64,000 bases of DNA. Source: Arenibacter sp. 6A1 (GTDB lineage Bacteria > Bacteroidota > Bacteroidia > Flavobacteriales > Flavobacteriaceae). The stretch lies in NCBI RefSeq assembly GCF_012272855.1, contig NZ_JAAXCQ010000006.1, forward strand, positions 1 to 64,000, written 5' to 3'. How positions within the stretch are numbered: the first letter of the stretch is position 1; each line of letters begins with the position of its first letter. The position numbers and the translations under genes were made by a program. The notes beneath the pieces are model-generated. The model searched no databases. It was not told where the DNA came from and saw nothing but the letters and a program-made list of their open reading frames with translations. Positions 28,303-36,680 of this stretch are shown here, piece after piece.

Positions 28303-29265
28303 ATGAAAATTTTAATAGCGGGCGCAACGGGATTGGTGGGGAGCGAAATTGTAGCCTTATGTCAAGAAAGGAATATTCCAGTGAGTTACTTAACCACTTC
28401 AAAACAAAAAATAGTTTCCCGTGAAAATTACCAAGGGTATTATTGGAACCCTAATAAGGGTGAAATAGACCTAGAGTGTTTTAATGGGGTTACCTCCATC
28501 ATAAACTTGGCGGGTGCCAATATTGCCAAACGCTGGACTCCCCTTCAGAAAAAGCGTATCCTTAACAGTAGAATAAATGCCTTAAGGACCTTGGCAAATG
28601 GATTCCAAAAATTAGAAAGCCATACTATAGAAGGGTTCGTTTCTGCTTCTGCGATCGGGATTTATCCAGACTCTATTGCTCACTATTACGAGGAGGACGA
28701 AACCGAGGTCGATGATAGTTTTTTAGGCAAAGTAGTCTTTGCTTGGGAGAAGGAAGTAGATCGGTTTAAGCAGTTTAATATCAATGTAGCTAAATTAAGA
28801 ATAGGCTTGGTGATGTCAGGTAAAGGCGGAGTTTTGACAGAAATGGCGAAACCTATCAAATATTATGTAGGGGCACCTATGGGTTCTGGGGAGCAGTGGC
28901 AGTCTTGGATTCATATTCATGATTTGGCACGTATGTTTCTTCATGTGTTAGAAGAAAATATAACTGGGGTTTATAATGCAGTGGCCCCGAATCCGGTGAC
29001 CAACGTAAAGCTGACAAGGGAAATAGCCAAAGTCTTGGAGAAGCCGTTGGTGTTACCCAACATCCCGAAGCTGTTTATGCGTATAGCGCTGGGAGAAATG
29101 GCTTATTTGTTGTTTGTCAGTCAAAGGGTTAGTAGTAAAAAAATAGAAGAATCGGGTTTTGTCTTCGATTATCAAAATATATGTAGTGCCTTGGAGGGTA
29201 TTTATAAGGAGAAAACCAAGCAGTATAAGGGAGATGCTTGTAGTGATCGGGAATATGCCCCTTAA
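28303..29265 (+). CDS. TIGR01777-type NAD-dependent epimerase
   Basis: Atypical short-chain dehydrogenase/epimerase of 320 residues (SDR39U1/YfcH-like). The Rossmann nucleotide-binding loop GATGLVG is at 7-13 and NLAGANIAKRWT is a family hallmark. Near the middle are SASAIGIYP with the active-site region and RIGLVMSGKGGVL. The C-terminal DUF1731 domain is represented by MRIALGEMAYLLFVSQRVSS. The substrate is unknown for the family. The gene stands alone before the grpE terminator. Confidence 0.9.
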   Translation: MKILIAGATGLVGSEIVALCQERNIPVSYLTTSKQKIVSRENYQGYYWNPNKGEIDLECFNGVTSIINLAGANIAKRWTPLQKKRILNSRINALRTLANGFQKLESHTIEGFVSASAIGIYPDSIAHYYEEDETEVDDSFLGKVVFAWEKEVDRFKQFNINVAKLRIGLVMSGKGGVLTEMAKPIKYYVGAPMGSGEQWQSWIHIHDLARMFLHVLEENITGVYNAVAPNPVTNVKLTREIAKVLEKPLVLPNIPKLFMRIALGEMAYLLFVSQRVSSKKIEESGFVFDYQNICSALEGIYKEKTKQYKGDACSDREYAP

Positions 29266-29284
29266 GACTTTGTCCGTCATATTT

Positions 29285-29321
29285 ATAACAAAACATCCGC
29301 CATTGGCGGATGTTTTGTTAT
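29285..29321 (+). terminator. Long perfect hairpin before grpE
   Basis: A perfect 17-bp stem (29285-29301 with 29305-29321) around an ATT loop, GC-rich near the loop and A/T-rich at the base. It begins 19 bp after the epimerase stop. Confidence 0.75.
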
Positions 29322-29327
29322 AAAGTT

Positions 29328-29343
29328 TATGACATTATGACAT
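29328..29343. promoter_or_regulatory. Tandem TATGACAT repeat upstream of grpE
   Basis: TATGACAT occurs twice without a gap, 18 bp before the -7 element of grpE. This is where an activator or repressor could contact polymerase. The CIRCE sequence of HrcA is not present. Confidence 0.3.
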
Positions 29344-29360
29344 TTTTGAATAATTGGCAG

Positions 29361-29368
29361 TACTTTTG
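29361..29368 (+). promoter_or_regulatory. -7 promoter element of grpE-dnaJ
   Basis: TACTTTTG fits the Bacteroidota -7 consensus TAnnTTTG, 34 bp before the grpE ATG. No -33 TTTG with ideal spacing was found. Confidence 0.5.
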
Positions 29369-29402
29369 CCATTCCAAAACAGAGTATATAAATGAATTTT
29401 AA

Positions 29403-29975
29403 ATGAGCAACGAGAATAAATCAGAAGCGATGGAAGATGAGGTTTTGAACAATGTTGAAAATCAAGAGCTTAATCAGGAGGATCAATCTGTGGAGGAAGA
29501 AACCGTAGAAACCGAACCAGCGTTGAGTGTAGAGGAACAATTACAAGAAGACCTGAACAAGGAGAAGGACAAATTTCTACGTCTTTTTGCTGAGTTCGAA
29601 AACTATAAAAAGCGTACTTCCAAAGAAAGAATGGATTTGTTTAAAACGGCGGGACAAGAAGTTCTTGTTTCTTTATTGCCGGTACTAGATGATTTTGAAA
29701 GGGCTATGAAAGAACTTGCCAAATCTGACGACAAGGAAATGGTGAAGGGAGTAGGGCTAATCCAAAATAAATTAGTAGATACTTTAAAGGCCAAAGGTCT
29801 TCAAGATATTGTCGTTAAGCAAGGCGATGATTTTGATGCCGAGATTCACGATGCTATTACCCAGATTCCTGCACCGAACAAGAAATTGAAGGGGAAGGTA
29901 ATCGATGTCATAGAGAAAGGATTTAAACTAGGAGATAAAATCATACGCCATCCAAAAGTGGTTGTTGGAAATTAA
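29403..29975 (+). CDS. grpE: Nucleotide exchange factor GrpE
   Basis: Exchange factor that releases ADP from DnaK. The first 55 residues are acidic and disordered (MSNENKSEAMEDEVLNNVEN), about 50-110 is the long dimeric coiled coil (DKFLRLFAEFENYKKRTSKE), and about 130-190 is the beta domain (HDAITQIP, then GFKLGDKIIRHPKVVVG, the family signature). 190 residues, full length. It starts after its own promoter and precedes dnaJ by 9 bp. Confidence 0.97.
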   Translation: MSNENKSEAMEDEVLNNVENQELNQEDQSVEEETVETEPALSVEEQLQEDLNKEKDKFLRLFAEFENYKKRTSKERMDLFKTAGQEVLVSLLPVLDDFERAMKELAKSDDKEMVKGVGLIQNKLVDTLKAKGLQDIVVKQGDDFDAEIHDAITQIPAPNKKLKGKVIDVIEKGFKLGDKIIRHPKVVVGN

Positions 29976-29984
29976 AAGTGTTTT

Positions 29985-31112
29985 ATGAAGGAGGATTATT
30001 ATGATATCTTAGGCATTGGTAAAAATGCCACAGCAGCAGAAATAAAAAAAGCATATCGTAAAAAAGCAATTGAGTTTCACCCAGATAAGAACCCTGGGGA
30101 TTCTAAGGCAGAAGAAATGTTTAAAAAGGCCGCTGAAGCCTATGAAATATTGAGCGATGCCAATAAGAAGGCTCGTTACGATCAGTACGGTCATGCCGCA
30201 TTTGAAAACGGCGGCGGATATGGCGGTGGTGGTTCTATGAACATGGACGATATCTTCAGTCAGTTTGGTGACATCTTTGGCGGTGCCTTTGGCGGTGGCG
30301 GTTTTGGTGGTTTTTCCGGATTTGGCGGAGGAGGCGGACAGCGTCGTGTAAAAGGTAGTAACCTACGGATTAGGGTGCGATTAACCTTGGACGAAATAGC
30401 CCTTGGGGTAGAAAAGAAGGTAAAGGTAAAACGAAAAATACAGGCAGAAGGCGTAACATATTCTACTTGTAATACCTGTGGCGGTAGCGGACAGGTAGCA
30501 AAAATTACCAATACTATACTAGGTAGAATGCAAACCGCAGCAACTTGTAGTAGTTGTGGGGGAAGTGGACAGACGATCGATAAAAAACCTAGTGATGCAG
30601 ATGCCCATGGATTAAAAGTTTCCGAAGAAACCGTTAGTATTAAAATACCGGCCGGAGTCGAAGAAGGGATGCAGCTTAAAGTTCCTAACAAAGGAAACGA
30701 TGCCCCAGGAAACGGAGTGCCAGGTGATTTGTTGGTCGCTATAGAAACCGAAGAACACCCTACCTTAAAACGTGAGGGTAATAACCTGCACTACGATCTG
30801 TATATTAGTTTTTCAGATGCCGTTTTAGGTACTTCTAAGGAAATTGATGCCATAGGCGGAAAAGTGAGAATTAAATTGGAAGCAGGAATCCAGTCGGGAA
30901 AAATACTTCGCTTAAGAAGCAAAGGTATTCCTGATCTTAACGGTTACGGCCAAGGAGATTTATTGGTTCATGTAAATGTTTGGACGCCAAAAGAGCTTAA
31001 TAAGGAACAAAAAGATTTCTTTGAGCGCATGAAAGGCAATGATAATTTTGAGCCTAGACCAGAGAAGTCCGATAAATCTTTCTTCGAGAAAGTAAAGGAT
31101 ATGTTTTCTTAA
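29985..31112 (+). CDS. dnaJ: Chaperone DnaJ with reduced zinc finger
   Basis: Hsp40 cochaperone that delivers clients to DnaK and triggers its ATPase. The J domain is at 1-68 with HPD at 32-34, a Gly/Phe-rich linker at 76-118, and the C-terminal substrate domains from about 125. Only two CxxCGGSG repeats are present (Cys162/165 and Cys188/191), against four in the classical type I protein, so a single zinc site is expected. This is the usual flavobacterial form. 375 residues. It follows grpE by 9 bp, and no dnaK lies in the window. Confidence 0.96.
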   Translation: MKEDYYDILGIGKNATAAEIKKAYRKKAIEFHPDKNPGDSKAEEMFKKAAEAYEILSDANKKARYDQYGHAAFENGGGYGGGGSMNMDDIFSQFGDIFGGAFGGGGFGGFSGFGGGGGQRRVKGSNLRIRVRLTLDEIALGVEKKVKVKRKIQAEGVTYSTCNTCGGSGQVAKITNTILGRMQTAATCSSCGGSGQTIDKKPSDADAHGLKVSEETVSIKIPAGVEEGMQLKVPNKGNDAPGNGVPGDLLVAIETEEHPTLKREGNNLHYDLYISFSDAVLGTSKEIDAIGGKVRIKLEAGIQSGKILRLRSKGIPDLNGYGQGDLLVHVNVWTPKELNKEQKDFFERMKGNDNFEPRPEKSDKSFFEKVKDMFS

Positions 31113-31419
31113 GGTGCTAAATAGAAAACTAAAATAAAGAATATAGAAAAGAATTAATGTTGAATATCCAATATTGGTATTCTTTTCCACAACATTTTTT
31201 TTCCCATCCTTGATTCGTTAAGGGTGGGTTTTGTTTTTTATAGGGTTTTGAAAGTTGTGGGTAGTGCTTAATCTGTTCATCTAGAGTACTTTTAATTCTT
31301 TTGCTATAAGTGTCAGAATCTTATAAAAAGGGAAGTCATTGGTTCTTTTTGTGTTTAATAAATCTTAAAAACTAAAAACACTTAGAGCGCAATTCTATAT
31401 CTTTGATAAAATTGCATTC
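31113..31419. other. Intergenic region after dnaJ
   Basis: 307 bp. GAAAAGAAT (31146-31154) and ATTCTTTTC (31179-31187) form a 9-bp inverted repeat, and AATGTTG/CAACATT nearby an alternative 7-bp one followed by a T run, so a weak terminator of dnaJ is likely. The ABC-gene promoter is at the right end. Confidence 0.45.
31398..31405 (+). promoter_or_regulatory. -7 promoter element of the ABC-mscS operon
   Basis: TATCTTTG matches TAnnTTTG and ends only 14 bp before the ATG at 31420, implying a very short 5' leader. Confidence 0.55.
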
Positions 31420-32355
31420 ATGGACAATATATTGGTCGCTAGAGAGGTTTCCAAACAGTTTGGGAAGCACATTGCTCTTAATAAAGTTTCTCTAGAAATC
31501 CCCAAAAACAGCATCTATGGCTTGTTGGGGCCCAATGGGGCAGGGAAAACTACCTTAATAAGAATTATTAATCAAATTACCTATCCGGATCAGGGGAGCG
31601 TCTTTTTTGATGGAAAACCCTTGGAGTCCAAGCATGTCGCTATGATAGGGTATCTGCCAGAAGAACGAGGGCTGTACAAAAGTATGAAGGTAGGGGAGCA
31701 AGCCCTGTATTTGGCACAATTGAAGGGGCTGTCCAAAACTGAGGCCAAAGCGCGCTTAAAGTATTGGTTTGATCGTTTGGATATAGGCGATTGGTGGCAT
31801 AAAAAGGTGCAGGAACTCTCCAAAGGAATGGCCCAGAAAATCCAATTTATCGTAACGGTATTGCACCAGCCAAAACTCCTAATATTTGACGAGCCTTTTA
31901 GTGGTTTTGATCCTATCAATGCCAATATTATAAAGGATGAAATCCTTCAGCTCAGGGAAAATGGAACATCCATAATTTTTTCTACCCACAGAATGGAATC
32001 CGTAGAGGAATTGTGCGATTATATAGCCCTGATTCACCGATCTGAAAAAATATTGGACGGAAAACTGACCGATATCAAACAAGCGTACAAGAATAATATT
32101 TTTAAAGTAGGATTGGGCCTGAAAAATGTCAATGGACTCTTAGAGGATCTCCATGACAATTTCCAGATTCTACATTCGGAGTATATCGAAGATGGACAAC
32201 AATTAAATTTTACGGTTCAACTGCCAAATAGTGATACCGGGGCGTTATTGGCGAAGCTTTCGGGCAAGGGCAACCTAAATAATTTTACGGAAACGATTCC
32301 TTCTACCAACGATATCTTTATTCAAACAATACAAAATAAAAATCTTTATGAGTAA
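31420..32355 (+). CDS. ABC transporter ATP-binding protein (NatA-like)
   Basis: ATPase subunit of an ABC-2 type exporter. Walker A GPNGAGKTT is at 37-45, the signature LSKGM at 133-137 (a variant of LSGGQ common in this subfamily) and Walker B LLIFDE at 153-158. An extra C-terminal domain runs from about 220. The permease gene overlaps by 8 bp, so the two certainly work together. NatAB-type pumps expel Na+, but this family also exports other compounds, so the substrate is left open. Confidence 0.93.
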   Translation: MDNILVAREVSKQFGKHIALNKVSLEIPKNSIYGLLGPNGAGKTTLIRIINQITYPDQGSVFFDGKPLESKHVAMIGYLPEERGLYKSMKVGEQALYLAQLKGLSKTEAKARLKYWFDRLDIGDWWHKKVQELSKGMAQKIQFIVTVLHQPKLLIFDEPFSGFDPINANIIKDEILQLRENGTSIIFSTHRMESVEELCDYIALIHRSEKILDGKLTDIKQAYKNNIFKVGLGLKNVNGLLEDLHDNFQILHSEYIEDGQQLNFTVQLPNSDTGALLAKLSGKGNLNNFTETIPSTNDIFIQTIQNKNLYE

Positions 32356-33685
32356 ACTGGCACTCATTATAAAGCGCGAATATTTAGCGAAAGTACGCAA
32401 TAAGTCGTTTGTCATTATGACCTTCTTAAGTCCTATCCTAATGGTAGGAATGATTGTACTGATCGCCTATCTGACCAAAATTAATGATGACGATATAAAA
32501 ACGATTGGGGTGCTTAATGAAAGCCCTTATTTTACGAACAAATTTAAAAGCAATGGTCCTATTTCCTACCTCGATTTTAGGGAAGTGAGTTTAGAGTCGG
32601 CCAAGGACTCTATTGTAAATATGGGTTTTTATGGCTTGTTGTATATTCCCGATGCCTCGGATATGGAAGAAGCTGCCAGCGCCTCTTATTTTTACACCCA
32701 AGATGCCCCTGGCTCTTCGATAATCGATGTCTTGGAAACTGTTTTTACAAAACAATTAAGGCTGCAAAGGCTACAGGATTTAGGGGTTTCCGTAGCAGAT
32801 TTTGACCGGGTAGACCACAATTTCGATATCAAAACGGCCACCTTTGCCGGCCAACAAAACCTAAAGGGACTCAATGAAATAAAAGCCTTTATCGGTGGTG
32901 CCTTTGGCTACCTGATTATGATGTTCATTATCATATATGGCGGCTTTGTTATGCGTAGTGTCATTGAGGAAAAGACCAGTAGAATTATAGAAGTTATTAT
33001 TTCCTCCGTAAAACCTTTTCAGTTAATGTTGGGAAAAATCATAGGTACTTCCTTGGCCGGAATTACACAATTTGCCATTTGGATCTTTTCGGCTACGATT
33101 TTATTGGGGGTTGTTATAGCGGTTTTCGATATAGATCCTTCGGCCCTAAATGCTGGTGCAGAAAACGCCCCGGGTTTTTCCGGTGCCGCTGCCTATGCTT
33201 CTACAGCAGACAGTACCATGCAATTGTACGCCAATGAATTATTTAAAATTCCGTGGGCAATGCTTATAGGTTTTTTTATGGTGTATTTTGTCTTGGGCTA
33301 TTTTATTTATAGCTCTATCTATGCAGCCATTGGGGCGGCCGTGGATAATGAGACCGATACCCAACAGTTTATATTTCCTATTATTTTACCCCTGATGCTG
33401 GCTATTTATGTAGGTTTCTTTTCAGTGTTCAATAATCCACATGGTCCTATAGCGGTAGGGTTTTCATTATTTCCCCTGACCTCTCCAATAGTGATGTTAA
33501 TGCGCTTGCCAGGTGGCATTGGAGAAGGAGGAGTTCCTCTTTGGCAGGTGATCACTTCTATTGGTTTGCTGATAGGGACTTTTATAGGAATAGTATGGTT
33601 GGCCGCTAAAATCTACAGGGTGGGGATTTTAATGTATGGAAAAAAACCAACCTATAAGGAACTTTTTAAATGGTTAAGATACTAG
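32348..33685 (+). CDS. ABC-2 type permease (NatB-like)
   Basis: Membrane subunit of 445 residues, partner of the preceding ATPase. The N-terminal helix starts KSFVIMTFLSPILMVGMIVL, then comes a large extracytoplasmic domain (about 45-175) and five further helices (about 180-430). SVIEEKTSRIIEVIISSVKP is the conserved ABC-2 coupling segment after the second helix. The first codon overlaps the end of the ATPase gene; mscS begins 1 nt after its stop. Confidence 0.92.
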   Translation: MSKLALIIKREYLAKVRNKSFVIMTFLSPILMVGMIVLIAYLTKINDDDIKTIGVLNESPYFTNKFKSNGPISYLDFREVSLESAKDSIVNMGFYGLLYIPDASDMEEAASASYFYTQDAPGSSIIDVLETVFTKQLRLQRLQDLGVSVADFDRVDHNFDIKTATFAGQQNLKGLNEIKAFIGGAFGYLIMMFIIIYGGFVMRSVIEEKTSRIIEVIISSVKPFQLMLGKIIGTSLAGITQFAIWIFSATILLGVVIAVFDIDPSALNAGAENAPGFSGAAAYASTADSTMQLYANELFKIPWAMLIGFFMVYFVLGYFIYSSIYAAIGAAVDNETDTQQFIFPIILPLMLAIYVGFFSVFNNPHGPIAVGFSLFPLTSPIVMLMRLPGGIGEGGVPLWQVITSIGLLIGTFIGIVWLAAKIYRVGILMYGKKPTYKELFKWLRY

Positions 33686-33686
33686 T

Positions 33687-34583
33687 ATGGAAAAAATTCG
33701 TGACTTTTTTAAAATTATCAAGGATGTTTTAACCTACCCCATCGTCAATGGGGAAAAAGTTGATATTACGGCCGGTACTTTTTTAACGATCATCATTGCT
33801 GTTGTGGTCGTTACTTATTTATTGAAAATTGTTCATAAAGTAGTGACTTCCAAGTTGCCGGAAGAAGATAAAAATAAGTTTATCAGTATTTTTGGGTTTC
33901 TAAAATACCTTTCCTATATCATGGTTATTTTGGTGATCCTGCATTCATCTGGGGTTAACCTAACCGTTCTGCTTACTGCATCGGCAGCTCTTTTTGTAGG
34001 TTTGGGTTTTGCCCTTCAATACCTGTTTCAGGACATTATATCTGGTATATTGATTATTCTTGACCAATCTTTGCACGTAGGCGATATTATAGAAGTAGAC
34101 GAAAAGGTAGGTAGGGTTTTTGAAATTCGCCTAAGAACTACCAGAGCTCTTACAAGAGACGATAGGGTCATTATTATTCCTAACCATAAATTCTTAACGG
34201 ACAGTATTTATAATTATACTCAAAACAGTAAAATAACAAGGGAATCCGTGAAGGTAGGGGTGGCCTATGGCAGTGATATCGATTTAGTGACCAAATTATT
34301 GTTGGAAGTAGCCCAGGAACAAAAAGGTGTATTAAAAACCCCAAAATCCTTCGTGTTATTCGAGGATTTTGGAGATTCTTCGCTGTTGTTTTCTATAAAT
34401 TTTTATACCTATGATAGTTTTGGAGAACCCAAAATTAAGAGTGCAATGCGCTATAATATGGATGCCAAATTTAGGACTCACAACATTAGTGTTCCCTTTC
34501 CTCAAAGAGATCTACATATTATTCAACAAGGTCCGTTTCAACATATTCCAGTAGGAAAAACAGCAAGTAATAATGAAAATTAA
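33687..34583 (+). CDS. mscS: Small-conductance mechanosensitive channel
   Basis: MscS-family channel of 298 residues that opens under membrane tension to release solutes. Transmembrane helices lie at about 27-45, 70-85 and 90-115, the last being the pore helix (LLTASAALFVGLGFALQYLF) with Gly/Ala packing. The soluble beta and alpha-beta domains follow (RTTRALTRDDRVIIIPNHKF, the family signature). It begins 1 nt after the permease stop and overlaps the next gene by 11 bp, indicating tight cotranscription with the ABC exporter. Confidence 0.93.
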   Translation: MEKIRDFFKIIKDVLTYPIVNGEKVDITAGTFLTIIIAVVVVTYLLKIVHKVVTSKLPEEDKNKFISIFGFLKYLSYIMVILVILHSSGVNLTVLLTASAALFVGLGFALQYLFQDIISGILIILDQSLHVGDIIEVDEKVGRVFEIRLRTTRALTRDDRVIIIPNHKFLTDSIYNYTQNSKITRESVKVGVAYGSDIDLVTKLLLEVAQEQKGVLKTPKSFVLFEDFGDSSLLFSINFYTYDSFGEPKIKSAMRYNMDAKFRTHNISVPFPQRDLHIIQQGPFQHIPVGKTASNNEN

Positions 34584-35451
34584 TTTATATTGGCTTGGCT
34601 GGCTACTATTGTTTTTAGGAGCTTCAGTTAGGGGATTGGCACAAACGCCCGATGTGTTTAGGTCAGAATATATGTTGATGCCTAAAAATGATGCGGAGGC
34701 CAAACTATCTCGGCTAAAATTAGTATTCAATATGCCAATAAAAGTAGGGGGGAGTGACCTGGTTATTCTTGGAAGTGAATACAATATGATGAATTACGAT
34801 TTACTTCGAGAAACTTCCTTTGACAATGAAAAGTTTGAAACCTTTCATGTAGTAGATTTCAACATGGCCTATGTGATGCAGCACAATGCGGACTGGCGCT
34901 TTGTTGGAGTAATAACCCCAAGGCTTTCCTCTACACTGAACAATAGGCTTGGGCAGGGAGATTTTTCTGTTAACGCAACCATAGGGGCCATTATGGATAG
35001 GCCGAATATAGAAAAGCCAACTAGGTTGGTACTAGGGGTTGCCTATAATTCTAGCGTTGCCGTAAGGATTCCGTTGCCAGTGGTTTATTACGAAAAAAGA
35101 TTTCATCCCAATTGGGCATATGTCATCGGTGCTCCCAAAAGTGGTTTAAAGTATTATTTTAATGACAAACATATGTTGCAAACAGAATTTATTTTGGATG
35201 GATATTATGTGAATCTTCAAAATACGATCATCCTTCCAGAATCTGGTATAGCCTCGTCTATTTCTACCTCGGCCGCCTTGGCAGCTGTAGGGTATCAGTA
35301 TACTATAGCTAAAAATATGTTCGTGTATGGCTATGTGGGGCATACTATGTTTCAGGATGGAGTATTGAGAGATTCAAATAGAAACGAAATTTTTACCTTA
35401 AACGATGCGCCAAGTTTGTATTTTAGGAGTGGTTTTAGAATAGGAATATAA
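34573..35451 (+). CDS. DUF6268-type outer-membrane protein
   Basis: Signal peptide to about residue 24 (SVRGLAQ), then repeated amphipathic strands typical of a small beta-barrel of the DUF6268 type: ARLKLVFNMPIKVGGSDLVILG-like start, RPTRLVLGVAYNSSVAV-like middle strands, and a C-terminal LYFRSGFRIGI. Function unknown. It overlaps mscS by 11 bp, and the response regulator follows 11 bp later, so it belongs to the envelope-oriented operon starting at 31420. Confidence 0.72.
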   Translation: MKINLYWLGWLLLFLGASVRGLAQTPDVFRSEYMLMPKNDAEAKLSRLKLVFNMPIKVGGSDLVILGSEYNMMNYDLLRETSFDNEKFETFHVVDFNMAYVMQHNADWRFVGVITPRLSSTLNNRLGQGDFSVNATIGAIMDRPNIEKPTRLVLGVAYNSSVAVRIPLPVVYYEKRFHPNWAYVIGAPKSGLKYYFNDKHMLQTEFILDGYYVNLQNTIILPESGIASSISTSAALAAVGYQYTIAKNMFVYGYVGHTMFQDGVLRDSNRNEIFTLNDAPSLYFRSGFRIGI

Positions 35452-35462
35452 TAAAAAAATGT

Positions 35463-36626
35463 ATGTCAAGAATATTGGTTATCGAGGATGAGGCTGCTAT
35501 CCGCAGGGTGTTGGTTAAAATCCTTAGCGAGGAAAACGAAAGTTATCATGTAGAAGAGGCCGAAAACGGATTTATAGGCTTGGAAACCCTAAAGAAAGAT
35601 GATTTTGATCTAGTGCTTTGCGATATAAAAATGCCCAAAATGGATGGGGTAGAGGTGTTGGAAGCAGCTCGAAAAATAAAACCGGAAATTCCATTTATTA
35701 TGATTTCTGGGCATGGCGATTTGGAAACTGCTGTAAATACAATGCGTATGGGGGCTTTTGACTATATTTCCAAGCCGCCAGATTTGAACCGATTATTGAC
35801 TACGGTACGCAATGCCTTGGATAAAAAGGAATTGGTAGTAGAAAATAAAATACTGAAGAAAAAGGTGGGTAAAAACTTTGAGATGATCGGAAACAGCAAG
35901 GAGATTTCGGCCATCAAGGAGATGATAGATAAGGTGGCGCCTACCGATGCCAGAGTGCTTATTACAGGCTCTAATGGAACCGGAAAAGAACTGGTAGCAC
36001 ACTGGATACATCAAAAAAGTGAACGTAATTCCTTTCCTTTTATAGAAGTGAACTGTGCTGCAATTCCGTCGGAATTGATAGAAAGCGAATTGTTCGGGCA
36101 TGTAAAAGGTTCCTTTACCTCTGCGGTCAAGGATAGGGCCGGAAAATTTGAAGCCGCTCATAAGGGGACTATTTTTTTAGACGAAATAGGCGATATGAGT
36201 TTGTCTGCCCAGGCCAAGGTGCTGAGGGCGCTGCAGGAAAGTAAAATTTCACGGGTAGGTTCGGATAAGGATATAAAAGTAGATGTCAGAGTGGTGGCCG
36301 CTACCAATAAAGATTTGAAAACCGAAATAGAACAAGGTAGGTTTAGGGAAGATCTTTACCACAGATTGGCCGTTATTTTGATAAAAGTACCTGCCCTTAA
36401 CAACAGAAGGGACGATATTCCGGTGTTGATCGAATATTTTTCCGAAAAAATAGCCTCAGAATTGGGGATACCACAAAAGATATTTTCCGATAAAGCTATT
36501 GTTCTACTAAAAGGCTATGACTGGACAGGAAATATTCGGGAACTTAGAAATGTGGTCGAACGCCTTATTATATTAGGTGGCAATGAAATTAGTGAAGAAG
36601 ATGTAAAACTCTTTGCCAGTAAATAA
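35463..36626 (+). CDS. NtrC-type response regulator lacking a DNA-binding domain
   Basis: Receiver domain at 1-120 (acidic Asp9, phospho-acceptor Asp54, Lys104), then a sigma-54-interaction AAA+ domain at about 140-375. Walker A GSNGTGK is at 169-175, Walker B IFLDE at 237-241 and arginine fingers near 293-295 (GRFRED). The L1 loop reads GSFTSA at 216-221 instead of GAFTGA, and the protein ends at 387, a few residues after the AAA+ lid, with no Fis helix-turn-helix. It may bind DNA through a partner or act from solution. No kinase gene is adjacent. Confidence 0.9.
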   Translation: MSRILVIEDEAAIRRVLVKILSEENESYHVEEAENGFIGLETLKKDDFDLVLCDIKMPKMDGVEVLEAARKIKPEIPFIMISGHGDLETAVNTMRMGAFDYISKPPDLNRLLTTVRNALDKKELVVENKILKKKVGKNFEMIGNSKEISAIKEMIDKVAPTDARVLITGSNGTGKELVAHWIHQKSERNSFPFIEVNCAAIPSELIESELFGHVKGSFTSAVKDRAGKFEAAHKGTIFLDEIGDMSLSAQAKVLRALQESKISRVGSDKDIKVDVRVVAATNKDLKTEIEQGRFREDLYHRLAVILIKVPALNNRRDDIPVLIEYFSEKIASELGIPQKIFSDKAIVLLKGYDWTGNIRELRNVVERLIILGGNEISEEDVKLFASK

Positions 36627-36680
36627 AGTTACCATTTTATATAATGGCAAAAGAATATTGGCCACTCGGGGAAATTATAA

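Noticed and set aside
30260-30691. Minus-strand ORF of 143 codons, Pro-rich
   Set aside because: Antisense of the Gly-rich region of dnaJ.
36621-36680. A frameshifted Fis domain behind the response regulator
   Set aside because: Only about 55 bp separate its stop from the convergent gene, so no DNA-binding domain could fit in any frame.
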